From contig CP073218.1 in the NCBI GenBank assembly GCA_020342235.1, positions 806,001-870,000 on the forward strand: a stretch of DNA of 64,000 nucleotides, in the 5' to 3' direction. Numbering within the stretch: the stretch's first letter is position 1; the number at the start of each line of letters is the position of its first letter. Below are positions 1-8,993 of this stretch, piece by piece. The DNA is from Saccharomycopsis phalli (taxonomy: Eukaryota; Ascomycota; Saccharomycetes; Ascoideales; Saccharomycopsidaceae). Under the pieces are notes generated by a model that did not search any database, was not told where the DNA came from, and worked only from the letters and a program-made list of their open reading frames with translations. The position numbers and the translations under genes are program-made.

Positions 1-783
1 AACCCTGACATTTATGAGGAGATCTCGCAGCTTGTGCGCAGCGCGCTTGACGGATTCAATGTATGCGTGTTTGCATATGGGCAGACTGGGTCCGGCAAGA
101 CGCACACCATGAGCAGTGCAGACGGCATGATCCCGCTGGCGATTACCCAGCTTTTCGAGGCGAGTAGCGGGTGGAACTACAAGTTTGAGGGCCAGTTTAT
201 GGAGATTTACAACGAGACGATCCACGATCTCTTGAAGAAGACCAAGCAGAAGCACGAGGTGCGGCACACGCAAACGACCACCAGCATCACCAACATGACC
301 ACTGCACGGTTGGACTCGATTGCCACCGTGCACGGGCTACTTAACCAGGTGAATCGGAACAAGAGTGTTGCGTCTACCGAGGCCAACAGCCAGTCGTCGC
401 GGTCGCATACGATTTTCCGGATCCTCATTGACGGGCACAACGCTCAGAACCGGTGCCAAGGGGTGCTCAACCTTATAGATCTAGCTGGTTCTGAGCGCTT
501 GTCGCACTCGCAGGTCACGGGACACCGACTAAAGGAAACACAAGCAATCAACAAATCTCTAGCCTGCCTCGGGGACGTGATCCATGCGTTAGGCAGCCCT
601 GGCCACGTACCGTACCGGAACAGTAAGTTGACGTATCTTCTCCAGCATTCGTTGAGTGGCGATAGCAAGACGTTGATGTTTGTGAACATTTCGCCCGACA
701 GCCGGCATATTGGAGAAACCGTCAACTCGCTACGGTTTGCCACCAAGGTCAATGGCACGCGCATCAGAAACGTGGGGCATTAG
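1..783 (+). CDS. KAR3: Kinesin-14 motor domain, C-terminal part (partial gene)
   Basis: This is the C-terminal 260 residues of a kinesin motor; the gene enters from outside the left edge. Seen in order: the ATP-binding P-loop GQTGSGKT (bases 79-102), the switch I motif SSRSH (391-408), the switch II motif DLAGSE (478-495), and a short tail ending right after the motor core. A motor at the extreme C-terminus is the hallmark of minus-end-directed kinesin-14. The wording around switch II and the end (FATKVNGTRIRNVGH) fits Kar3, which acts in karyogamy and spindle function with a Vik1/Cik1 partner. The stop at 781-783 lies 92 bp before the POR1 start. The stalk and N-terminus are not in view. Confidence 0.9.
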   Translation, partial: NPDIYEEISQLVRSALDGFNVCVFAYGQTGSGKTHTMSSADGMIPLAITQLFEASSGWNYKFEGQFMEIYNETIHDLLKKTKQKHEVRHTQTTTSITNMTTARLDSIATVHGLLNQVNRNKSVASTEANSQSSRSHTIFRILIDGHNAQNRCQGVLNLIDLAGSERLSHSQVTGHRLKETQAINKSLACLGDVIHALGSPGHVPYRNSKLTYLLQHSLSGDSKTLMFVNISPDSRHIGETVNSLRFATKVNGTRIRNVGH

Positions 784-875
784 CCCGAGTCACGTGATTT
801 ACCCCAACAAAGTCATATATAATCTTGTTGTTGCTACTTTTTTTTTTTTCTTCTCTCCTCAGTTTGCGTAACCCA
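784..875 (+). promoter_or_regulatory. Promoter of the porin gene: CACGTG box and TATA element
   Basis: The 92-bp gap between KAR3 and POR1 holds a CACGTGA box at 791-797, a TATATAA element at 816-822 and a long pyrimidine tract (about 837-859) ending in CAG just before the start. CACGTG is the site class used by Cbf1 and Pho4. The pyrimidine-CAG end resembles a 3' splice site, so a leader intron cannot be ruled out, although no branch-point motif is visible. Confidence 0.5.
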
Positions 876-1739
876 ATGTCCATTCCCCCAACCTTTCCTG
901 ATATCTCCAAGAACGTCAACAACTTGTTGACCAAGGACTTTTACCACTTGTCCAAGGCGGCAATTGATGTTAAGACCATTGCTCCAAACGGCGTGGCTTT
1001 TACCTTCAAGGGAAAAACCGGCAAGGACGACTCCATCAACGCCAACATCGAGACCAAGTACGCCGACAAGGCCTCTGGCTTGACCCTCACCCAAGGATGG
1101 ACCACCGCCAACGCATTGGACACAAAGTTGGAGCTTGTCGACGTGTTGTCGCCAGGCCTCAAGGCGGAGTTGTTGACCTCGGTGATTCCAAACGGCGCCA
1201 AGGGCGCAAAGTTGAACCTCTACTTCAACCAGCCAAAGGTCAACGTCAGAGCCTTCTTTGACTTGTTGAAGGGCCCAACATTTGCCGGTGACTTCACCGT
1301 CGGCCATGAGGGATACGTCGCCGGATCTGAGGTCGGCTACGACATCAGCAGCGGCAAGGTCACCAGATTGGCCGGATCCGTTGGCTACATCCACCCAATC
1401 TACGCTGTCTCCGTCACCGGAAGCAAGAACTTCAGCGTGTTCACCGCCTCCTACTTCCACAAGATCTCGCCATTGGTCGAGGCCGGCGCCAAGGCCACCT
1501 ACGACATCAACAGTCCAAGTGGCGGATCCAAGCCAGTCGGCATTGAGTTTGCCACCAAGTACTTGTTGGACCCAACCTCGTTTGTCAAGGCCAAGCTTGC
1601 CGACTCCGGATTGGCTGCCGTCTCCTACTCGCAGGTCTTGAGACCAGGCGTGACCTTGGGTCTCGGTGCTGCTTTTGATGCTCTCAGATTGGCCGAGCCA
1701 GTGCACAAGGTCGGTTTGAGCTTGTCCTTTGCCGCTTAG
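876..1739 (+). CDS. POR1: Mitochondrial outer-membrane porin (VDAC)
   Basis: The 287-residue protein is close to the usual yeast VDAC length (283). It begins MSIPPTFPDISKNVNNLL, the amphipathic N-terminal helix of porins, and continues as alternating amphipathic beta strands with the expected Gly/Thr-rich turns (for example GLTLTQGWTT) and a C-terminal strand ending LSFAA. VDAC carries metabolites and ATP/ADP across the mitochondrial outer membrane. The start at 876 was chosen because the longer frame from 825 only adds a poly-Leu/Phe translation of the pyrimidine-rich leader. The codons look strongly biased (TTG, CTC, GCC, AAG) and leucine seems never to be written CTG, as expected for a highly expressed gene in a CUG-Ser yeast. 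A long antisense open frame is a by-product of this bias. Confidence 0.96.
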   Translation: MSIPPTFPDISKNVNNLLTKDFYHLSKAAIDVKTIAPNGVAFTFKGKTGKDDSINANIETKYADKASGLTLTQGWTTANALDTKLELVDVLSPGLKAELLTSVIPNGAKGAKLNLYFNQPKVNVRAFFDLLKGPTFAGDFTVGHEGYVAGSEVGYDISSGKVTRLAGSVGYIHPIYAVSVTGSKNFSVFTASYFHKISPLVEAGAKATYDINSPSGGSKPVGIEFATKYLLDPTSFVKAKLADSGLAAVSYSQVLRPGVTLGLGAAFDALRLAEPVHKVGLSLSFAA

Positions 1740-2620
1740 GGCAGTTTGATAGTGTGTTATTAAAATAAATATCGCCAATAGAATTGTGTAGAGTTGGTTT
1801 TGCGTGGTTTGTCATTGGCTGGATTCTCATTGGCTGTCTGCATAGATGGATTTTCCATGAGATTGCAAATCAATAGTATAATGGGCTGGAAAAATTATAT
1901 GGTTTTGTTTTATGATTGGTTGGGTTATTTCTAAAAATGTCTGTGTATTTATCAAATGTCTGCGTATTTATCAAGATGTACGTCGTATTTATCAGTGATT
2001 AACGCGTATTGACGATTGTTTATAATTGCATATCAACAATTGTTTACAACTGCGTATATATCAGTGATTACTCATGACTTTTTACACCGTGCCAATGTCA
2101 TATCATTAATATCCAATTTCCCCTTTTCAATTTATAATTAGCGTGATTTTCTTATGGGACATCTCGCCCAAAAACCAGTTCGTCGAGGCAATGTTTAGGC
2201 AATTGGTTAATGTCAGTTTACTAGGCAGATTTCACAAGCTGGGGAGACTTTACCACTGTCATAGATTCTACCAAGTTTGCTAGATCCACCACCAAACTAT
2301 CCCATGCCATGTAGCACATTTGTATCCAGATCCCGCTACAATTCTTACACCATTGGAAAACCTCCACCAATTCAACATGTATCCTTCTTGGTATTTCCAT
2401 TACCCGCTCCATATATTCAGTCTATTGTATTTGACCATTCTATCGATCCATTTCTCAACAGGTCTATTTTGCACATTTTCATCCTGGCATCTAAACTCAT
2501 TTTTATTTACCCATTTCCTGCACCCAAGCTTCATTTCCTTGTCCACACCTCATCCACTTTATTGTATCATAATCCTCATCGTATCATAATCCTCATCGTA
2601 TCATCGCTCCCATTACCCAC
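1740..2620. other. Intergenic region with degenerate CGTATTTATCA repeats
   Basis: No gene is supported. At about 1925-2080, directly downstream of POR1, there is a degenerate array of short units around CGTATTTATCA and related TGTTTATAATTGC-like words. At 2580-2605 the phrase ATCATAATCCTC is repeated. Small open frames here have no family features. Confidence 0.6.
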
Positions 2621-3313
2621 TCATTCACTCACCTCGCGTGACAACCAATCCGGCTTGTACCGCATATCCACACTCACAGGCTCATTGAATATCTCAATAT
2701 ACTCCAAATCAGCCTCGCCCTTGCCTCCAGCAAACTTCAGATACTCGTGAAACACCCCGCTCAAACTCCACCCTTGAAGCATCTTCCGCATAATCCCAAC
2801 CAACACCCCCACACGGTGCTTCCCTTTGTTCGAATGAACCAACACCGGAAAATTCCGCCGGTCAAGCAAAAGCCGGAGCGCATCGACAATCGATTTCTCG
2901 TTGATATTCACAAATGGCTCCCCACTGCTTGCTGTAGGAATGTAATGGAACAAGAGCCCTCGCTTCTTGATCCACCCATAATACTCGTACTGGTCCTCCT
3001 TATCCCCAAGATATATTATCGTCTTCAAGTTCAATCGCCGAAGAAACTCAAAGTTGATTGGAATCGGATGCCCACTGCGGTACAATCCATTTTCCACCAC
3101 CGCAAAATTGAGAGGCGGCACATACACCACGGGGCTGGGAACCGTCTCCAATAGATCAATTTCCGGCACCCTCAGGTGTCTTGCAATTGACAGCGTCGAT
3201 ACAACGTCGTCAAGCTCATCCAAATCCGGAATTTCAAGGTCTTCAAGTGCTTCACAGTCCATGATGAAGAGTTGCCTTGGTTTTTCATGCACGGAAACCT
3301 GGGGCATGCTCAT
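2621..3313 (-). CDS. OCA2: Oca2-like atypical dual-specificity phosphatase fold, catalytic Cys replaced by Ser
   Basis: This 230-residue protein belongs to the plant-and-fungi atypical DSP family (Siw14, Oca1, Oca2 and relatives). Family marks are YVPPLNFAVVENGLYRSG at the domain start, LNLKTIIYLGDKE, and the signature loop HSNKGKHRVG followed by MLQGWSLSGVFHEY. In an active member the loop is HCxxGxxR. Here residue 161 is Ser (codon TCG, not CTG, so the code change does not explain it). As I recall, Oca2 of baker's yeast also has Ser here, and Oca2 works in the Oca complex with Oca1. The family is linked to inositol pyrophosphate and stress signalling. A pseudo-phosphatase or regulatory subunit role is inferred. 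The start could be 3313 or the in-frame ATG at 3262. A LINE tail lies only about 24 bp upstream of the first start. Confidence 0.75.
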   Translation of the reverse strand: MSMPQVSVHEKPRQLFIMDCEALEDLEIPDLDELDDVVSTLSIARHLRVPEIDLLETVPSPVVYVPPLNFAVVENGLYRSGHPIPINFEFLRRLNLKTIIYLGDKEDQYEYYGWIKKRGLLFHYIPTASSGEPFVNINEKSIVDALRLLLDRRNFPVLVHSNKGKHRVGVLVGIMRKMLQGWSLSGVFHEYLKFAGGKGEADLEYIEIFNEPVSVDMRYKPDWLSREVSE

Positions 3314-3336
3314 GCATATCGTGAGGGAGTGTACTA

Positions 3337-3460
3337 CTAATAATATTTATTCTTGTATTTAGTTATACTAGGCTTCCAGTGTAGATTTATAGTTTGTCAC
3401 CTAATACCAACAACGGTGCTGCTAGATGTCAAAAGAAAACTGTTGAGAATGAAGACGTTC
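3337..3460 (-). mobile_element. LINE 3'-end fragment (copy D)
   Basis: On the plus strand a TAATAATA tail is followed by TTTATTCTTGTATTTAGTTATACTAGG in two blocks that closely match the 3' ends of the LINE copies at 43.3-44.4 kb. Weaker similarity continues to about 3460 (ACGGTGCTGCTAG and AAAGAAAAC align with ACGGCGCCGCTAA and AGAGAAAAC near 43.39-43.42 kb). The copy is therefore a 5'-truncated insertion pointing left, with its tail abutting the OCA2-like promoter. No target duplication was found, so its 5' limit is uncertain. Confidence 0.65.
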
Positions 3461-5548
3461 AACTAGTCTCATACGTAGCGGAATCATTCTAGAGCCACAG
3501 GCCTGGCATATCATAGACAGAATAGCAGTATAATTGATTAATGTCGCTGCTTTTGCACATTCTTTATTTTAGAACATTTGCCATTACCAAACTACTCGAG
3601 AACCGAGCGGACAATGCAATTGAACAAATCGACTCAAGAGGACCTTCCTCCAATACAGTACTCCTGTATAAGATGCCAAAGGAAATGGCTTGGAAAAAAC
3701 AATCAAACGCTAGAAGAAAACTGCTGCCTCTCACAGTGACCCATTCCCAGGGCATTACCAACGACCACGTCATTAAACTCAAGTCCCTCAAAGTGCCCAA
3801 GAACATAACTAACCTCATATTCGAGGTGCACTGCAATCCACAGCTCAAATCTCAGTAAAGGCTTTATAAACGGTAAGTTGGGAAGCCTTATAGACGGTAA
3901 GTTGGGAAGCTCTTATATGATAGGCCCTGAAATGTACGAGACGTGGAACTACGATAATTAACATTACCGTCAATGGCATTACTTTTGATACGGCGGTATA
4001 TCCATGTATTTTGTGTTGCTTTGGAATACAAGAATTGATTATTACACGAGTCCTACATGTCCTTTATCCCTTGTCCTTTATCCCTTGTCCTATCTACTGT
4101 AGATATGATCAGAAATCACCTGACTCCCACCCAGTAAAATAGGTACAGATTTTGGTCACTCATTTACGCTCTCGGTGCATGTCCGGGTAAGTTGTTTTGA
4201 TTGGACCGTTTTCAGCCAAGTTTAGTAATTACAGGACTAACTCAAAGTCATTGTGGCAATTTTATTGATTTATTGCTTGCCAAGGGAATAATCTATAATG
4301 AAACTCGCCACAATTGTTTGCTGTTGTCTTGTGGTCACTGATAAGGTGAATGCGGTTTATTACAAGCCATATCATATAATTCCAGTTAGGATAGTTGGCA
4401 GGGAGATGATAATTCTAGGGAAATAGTAGGATGATGGAGCTGGAAAGGAAATAGTAGGATGATGGAGATGTAAAAGGAAATGGATGACGTTCATGACACT
4501 AGATCAAGGAACACGGCAATGGATTATAGACAATATGGGACATGGGTAATACACCATGGATGGTTAGTATTTTGGTTGGGATAATTTATATGGTATATAT
4601 TCTAAATTTTATAATTAAGCAATTTAGATGTAGTTGATAAAAGAAAACGGCATTGGTGCGCTTGCCCTCGCTCAAACAGTCCTTTGTTCATATACAATAA
4701 ACAAAAGATATATTTAAGTCGATCCACGATAGAGCAAGTACACATAATGTTGCCTTGGATTCTGTTTCAATAAAATGATTATATTTGGTTGTGCAGGGAG
4801 GAGAGTGGACGCGAGAATATGAGCAATTTACCAGGATTATGGCTCCTCGCTTGCACTGAAACAATAAGATCTATACATTGTAGCACATCATCTCAGACTC
4901 GTAACTTGTGTAAACCAGCGTCTACTTACGATTCTCTGTAAATGATGAGAATGGTATTTAGTATCTACCGTTGGAAGCCGGACTTGGCTGGAAATGCCGT
5001 GTGGTGGCTTTAGAGGCGAATGACGACGGAACAACATGGACTACAATACATGTTGCTACGTGTGTGATTGAAACTTAATTCCATCAAAGTTGCCTGGGAG
5101 ATGTGTTAAATCTCTTTTGGAATCAGCAAATGTTTCTGGTGCGCATACTGGGCCCCGGACTTTGCACATATTACCGCCTAGCATTTAATTACCTTGAGAT
5201 CCACAATCTGCAAAAAATGGCAGCTGGGGAGATATTGTGATGGGGCTGGAAATCCGAGAAACGGTGGAAATGGAAGTAGTAGAAATTGAAACGATAAAGG
5301 AGGCAAAGTAGGAAAGGGCAGGCTAAGCCAGGAAGGTACATGCATGGAACAATTGGGCATGGGACAGGTGTATTTGGTCGAGGCGAAATGGCAGGGGAAA
5401 AATGTGAGTATGAATGAAATATATAGGCAAGGAACGATGGAATTTCAGATGATGGCGCGTTTGCAAAGGCACATACGCAGAGAATGTACACAGTGTCACG
5501 TTTTGCGTTGGACTTTTTTTGAATGGGGAAAGGCTTTTACTTAGGGGC
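3461..5548. other. Long intergenic region, no supported gene
   Basis: About 2 kb of AT-rich sequence. It holds a two-copy tandem repeat of about 26 bp (GGTAAGTTGGGAAGC core, 3858-3912), a doubled TCCTTTATCCCTTG phrase near 4059-4095, and a duplicated AAATAGTAGGATGATGGAG at about 4420-4467. A 105-codon open frame at 3541-3858 has no family features. Part of the upstream control region, and perhaps an unseen 5' exon, of the next gene should lie at the right end. Confidence 0.55.
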
Positions 5549-6694
5549 ATGGGCTATATCATTGGTGAGAATCTACAAGTGTATGAGGTAGAAGGGTTAG
5601 GAATGAGAAATATGAATTTCAAGAGGGATAATCCGCCGAATCCACCGGCGAATAATCCAAATCCACCGAATCCACCGGCGAATAATCCAAATCCACCGGC
5701 AAACAAACCAAATCCGCCGAATCCACCACCAAACACTCCGAATCCGGCACCAAACACTCCGAATCCGCCGGCACCAGCACCGGCACCAACTTCTTCTACT
5801 TCTACTTCTTCTACTTCTTCTACTTCTTCTACTTCTTCTACTTCTTCTACTTCTTCTACTTCTTCTACTTCTTCTACTTCTTCTTCTTCTTCTACTACTT
5901 CTTCTACTTCTTCTACTTCTTCCACTTCTTCTTCTTCTTCTTCTACTTCTTCTTCTTCATCCTCTCCTCCTCCTTCCTCCTCCTCTTCTTCCCCAACTTC
6001 CCCTCCTCCTTCCATCTCCACATCTTCACTTCCCTCTGCTGCAATCAGTGGCCTTCCACTGCTTCCTTCCTCCACGATAACTACACCTCCAATCTTGGTT
6101 CCAGCAAACCACGACAACCCGTTCATCTCGCGGGACAACAGTCCAAATGGAACCGTTTATATCGCGCTTGGAGGTATTGTGGGTGCCGCAATGGTGGTCA
6201 TGTTTCTTGTGTGGATCACTGGAGTACGAGCCAACCGGAAAAACGCGCTCAAGGGCGTATTTACCAACAGTGCGCTGGTGGAATTTGGCAAGTTCAAGGA
6301 CCCGGGCAATGAGAACCCATTTTACAACTCTTATAGCGACCACCTGTTGCTCAACACTCCAAAGCTTGGGGGATTTGATTTGAGCAACACCCGAACAAAC
6401 AACACGTACAACACCTCGACGACTCTTGCAGCAGACCACGGCAATTTGCTGAGCAACAACATGTTTATTTCGCCAACAGCAGACTTGCTACAGCGAGGAA
6501 AAGTCGGAGACATTTTCCACAACCATTCGGTCTCGAACTCAAATTCAATGTTGAATTTGCGCTCCGACAGCGAGCTCACTGCTCCTCAACGAACTGACGT
6601 CTCTGACGCGCGAAAGACGGTGCCAAGTATGTATTTGGAGAATATGTTTGACCAAGGTGCGTTGGCAGTGCTACGTGAGAAACATGGGGTGTAG
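5549..6694 (+). CDS. Ser/Thr/Pro-rich single-span membrane protein (Csi2/Prm5-like)
   Basis: The protein (381 residues from the ATG at 5549) has three parts. First is an Asn/Pro-rich stretch built on NPPNPPANN repeats. Then comes a Ser/Thr tract of about 80 residues encoded by ACT-TCT-TCT microsatellite DNA (about 5790-6030). Last is a membrane segment, GTVYIALGGIVGAAMVVMFL, near 6150-6215, followed by a cytoplasmic tail of about 155 residues. The motif DNPFISRDNSPNGTV just before the membrane span resembles fungal Csi2/Prm5 cell-surface proteins, which may act as wall sensors; that role is inferred. Oddly, no signal peptide is visible from this start. An upstream exon or a different start is likely, so the 5' end is uncertain. 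Confidence 0.65.
   Translation: MGYIIGENLQVYEVEGLGMRNMNFKRDNPPNPPANNPNPPNPPANNPNPPANKPNPPNPPPNTPNPAPNTPNPPAPAPAPTSSTSTSSTSSTSSTSSTSSTSSTSSTSSTSSSSSTTSSTSSTSSTSSSSSSTSSSSSSPPPSSSSSSPTSPPPSISTSSLPSAAISGLPLLPSSTITTPPILVPANHDNPFISRDNSPNGTVYIALGGIVGAAMVVMFLVWITGVRANRKNALKGVFTNSALVEFGKFKDPGNENPFYNSYSDHLLLNTPKLGGFDLSNTRTNNTYNTSTTLAADHGNLLSNNMFISPTADLLQRGKVGDIFHNHSVSNSNSMLNLRSDSELTAPQRTDVSDARKTVPSMYLENMFDQGALAVLREKHGV
5790..6030 (+). repeat. Coding trinucleotide/hexanucleotide tract (TTCTAC/TTCTTC)
   Basis: A nearly pure run of ACT TCT TCT units, grading into TCT/TCC triplets and then CCT/TCC, encodes the Ser/Thr stalk of the membrane protein. Such tracts change length readily by slippage in whole codons. 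Confidence 0.9.
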
Positions 6695-7101
6695 AGCGTT
6701 GGCTGAAAACATGGCATGAGACAAATGGAATGTACAACGTTTACATGGGGGTATTAACAAGATTACAATTTAAATATTAGAAGTGCAACTTTCCAGAGTG
6801 AGTTAATAATATAATGATAAGAAATGTAAGCGGCCGGAGAAATCGTCTGGCCATTTCGAGGAATCGCATTAAGCAGATGAAGAATCAAATTAAATATGAA
6901 AAAAAAAAAAATTAAAAAATGGAAGGGGATCAATAAATAAGTGGAGTGGAAAAATATAATAAAATAAATAATAGATAAAAAAAGAATCTCAAAAAGGATA
7001 TGTAGTCTCAAAGGATATGTAATCAAAGGATATGTAACCTCGTCTCCCACAACTGCTTACCAATTGCTCATTGTCACTTTTAAATTATAGTCGCAATCCT
7101 T
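6695..7101. other. AT-rich convergent intergenic region
   Basis: This 407-bp gap separates two genes that converge. It is very AT-rich, with an A12 run near 6899-6910 and a triplicated AAAGGATATGTA phrase at about 6993-7039. No gene is visible; it probably holds both 3' UTRs and polyadenylation signals. Confidence 0.6.
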
Positions 7102-7849
7102 CTAGACAATCACACATCCACTCTTTTCTTCTACTGGGTCTTCACTGGCGCCTTTTGGCTTAGCAGTAAGTGCACATCGTGCGGCTTCAGTGAATGCTTC
7201 ATTGACACCACGATTCTTCTTGGCACTGCACTCCAAATACTTCAAAGCCCCGACTTTCTTGGCCACAGCCAACCCTTGGTCGTATGTGATTAAGGCTTTT
7301 TTAGGGCTTTGGTCGTTTTCCTCGTTATTTCTCAAGTCACACTTCAATGCGACCAAAACAAGCGACACGCCTTCACAATGCTCGTTGATTTCTCCTATCC
7401 ACTTACTCTCGACGTTCTCCAAGGAGTCTGCAGAGTCGACCGAGAAACACAACATAATAGTGTGGGTGTCGCTGTAACTGAGCGACCGTAATCGGTCGAA
7501 TTCTTCCTGTCCTGCAGTGTCCCAAAGCGACAATTGAACGGCCTGGTTGTCAACAAAAATGTCATGGACGTAGTTTTCAAACACAGTAGGTTCGTAGACT
7601 TGGGGGAAGTAACCTCTGGTGAAGACGTTTAAAAGGGACGTTTTTCCACAGGCACCATCTCCTAAAATGACTATTTTACGTTGCACTAATGTTAGTATGG
7701 TGATATATGAATGTGGTGAGAGATGTGGTGAGAGATATGATGAATATGGTTGATATGATGAATATGGTTGATGTGATGGGACATTGACAAAAAGACATGA
7801 TGTGACGTGAAAAGAACTTACCATCGGGACCATGTAAATCAACACTCAT
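7102..7849 (-). CDS. RHO3: Rho3-type small GTPase, one intron
   Basis: Exon 1 is 7849-7822 (MSVDLHGPD), the intron is 7821-7686 and exon 2 is 7685-7102, giving 203 residues. The donor is GTAAGT and the acceptor region reads TACTAACATTAG. GTPase motifs are GDGACGKT (P-loop), DTAGQEEF (switch II), ALKCDL in place of NKCDL or TKCDL, and ECSAK. The C-terminus CVIV is a CaaX box for prenylation. The effector-region wording TRGYFPQVYEPTVFENYVHD and RSLSYSDTHTIMLCFSVDS is diagnostic of Rho3, which acts at the plasma membrane in polarised exocytosis and actin organisation. The 136-bp intron contains degenerate GAATATGGTTGATATGAT repeats. Joining the exons restores the Val-Gln-Arg-Lys leading into the P-loop strand. 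Confidence 0.93.
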
Positions 7850-8993
7850 GCTTGCACTGTGTTGATCCACCTTCCAAAATCCATTCTACTTGGACCATTG
7901 CATAGTACCCGTGAAAAATCAAAAACACTTGGCCAAGTCTTTTTAGTACGTCCCAAGCCACTCTAATAGTTCAACATTGTAATAGTTCAACACTCTAATA
8001 GCCCAACACTCTAATAGTTCAACCATCTAATAGTTCAACCATCTAGTACCTCTGGTTCATCAATTTGTTTGGCCGGTGAAATTTCCATAATGCCATGTGT
8101 CAACAAATCAACAAATCAACTTCAACAAACAAACAACTCAACAAGCAAAACGGGGTCACCGAAAAACCAAATGACCTCGAATATATTAGTCAAGCCACAC
8201 TTTTCAGCATACTGACCAGTTTGCCTCTCATCAACAACTGGCAATCCTCCTCAAAATAAACAAATGGTTTTCGCAACTCACCATATTTCCATCTCCCCGG
8301 AATATCCAGATGATTACTTACCTGACTTTTTCTCACCTCCACACAAAGGCATTTCTTAATATTTTACCAATAACAAAAACCGATGTGCTGTTTTTTTTTT
8401 TTGTTTTTCGTTCTGCCTATATGCCGGGATCAGCCCTACTTTAACCCACAGGTACAATGTATAGGGAATTATGGTACAAAAAATGTGAGACATAGCAATT
8501 ACCAGACACTTGGAAAAGGTACAAATGCCGAAAGAGGCTGCATCTTTTTTTTTCCGTTTCCAGAACCTTACTCCCAATTACCAAGCCAGAGTTGCCTATT
8601 AGAGGATTAGACAGCACTAGTTTACCAGTGAAATGTGAAACACTTTACTCCCCAAGCTCCTCAAGGAGAGGGTCCACAACCATAACAAGACATATTGGGA
8701 CAATATTCGCCAGATGGGGCATGTTTCCCACCCGGTTTAATCTCAACTTTTCGCTAAACTGTACAATGAAACTATAAACAAGAGTGTATTACCGCACCAA
8801 ACCCGGCTCCAAATACATTAAATTAAAAGTTATAAATCGCACGATCTTGCGACAGACGGAAAGTATACACCTGGCATTGAGTTGTGGTGCCAATGATACT
8901 ATAATATAATCAAATACCCACAAAGACCCAGATTCACTGCCATGTACTTCTCGGGTCCTTTGCCTATGGAAATGTCAACCAGTGGCACCTTGG
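7850..8993. other. Intergenic region between RHO3 and LOA1
   Basis: No supported gene in 1.1 kb. The left part is the RHO3 promoter. It contains a minisatellite at 7960-8046 (listed separately), two poly-T runs (near 8391-8401 and 8546-8553) and scattered AT-rich sequence. The short open frames on both strands lack any family motif. Confidence 0.55.
7960..8046. repeat. Minisatellite of about 18 bp (CTAATAGTTCAACCAT)
   Basis: About five imperfect head-to-tail copies of CTAATAGTTCAAC(A/C)(C/A)T, upstream of RHO3. It is seen directly; no function is apparent. Confidence 0.8.

Noticed and set aside
834-1778. Long antisense open frame (314 codons) opposite POR1
   Set aside because: It arises from the strong codon bias of POR1; its product is Gly/Val/Gln/Asp-rich with no family features, while the sense strand is an unmistakable porin.
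3541-3858. 105-codon frame on the plus strand beside the LINE fragment, with a 94-codon frame opposite
   Set aside because: Neither product has a family motif or a match to the LINE protein; too little support for a gene.
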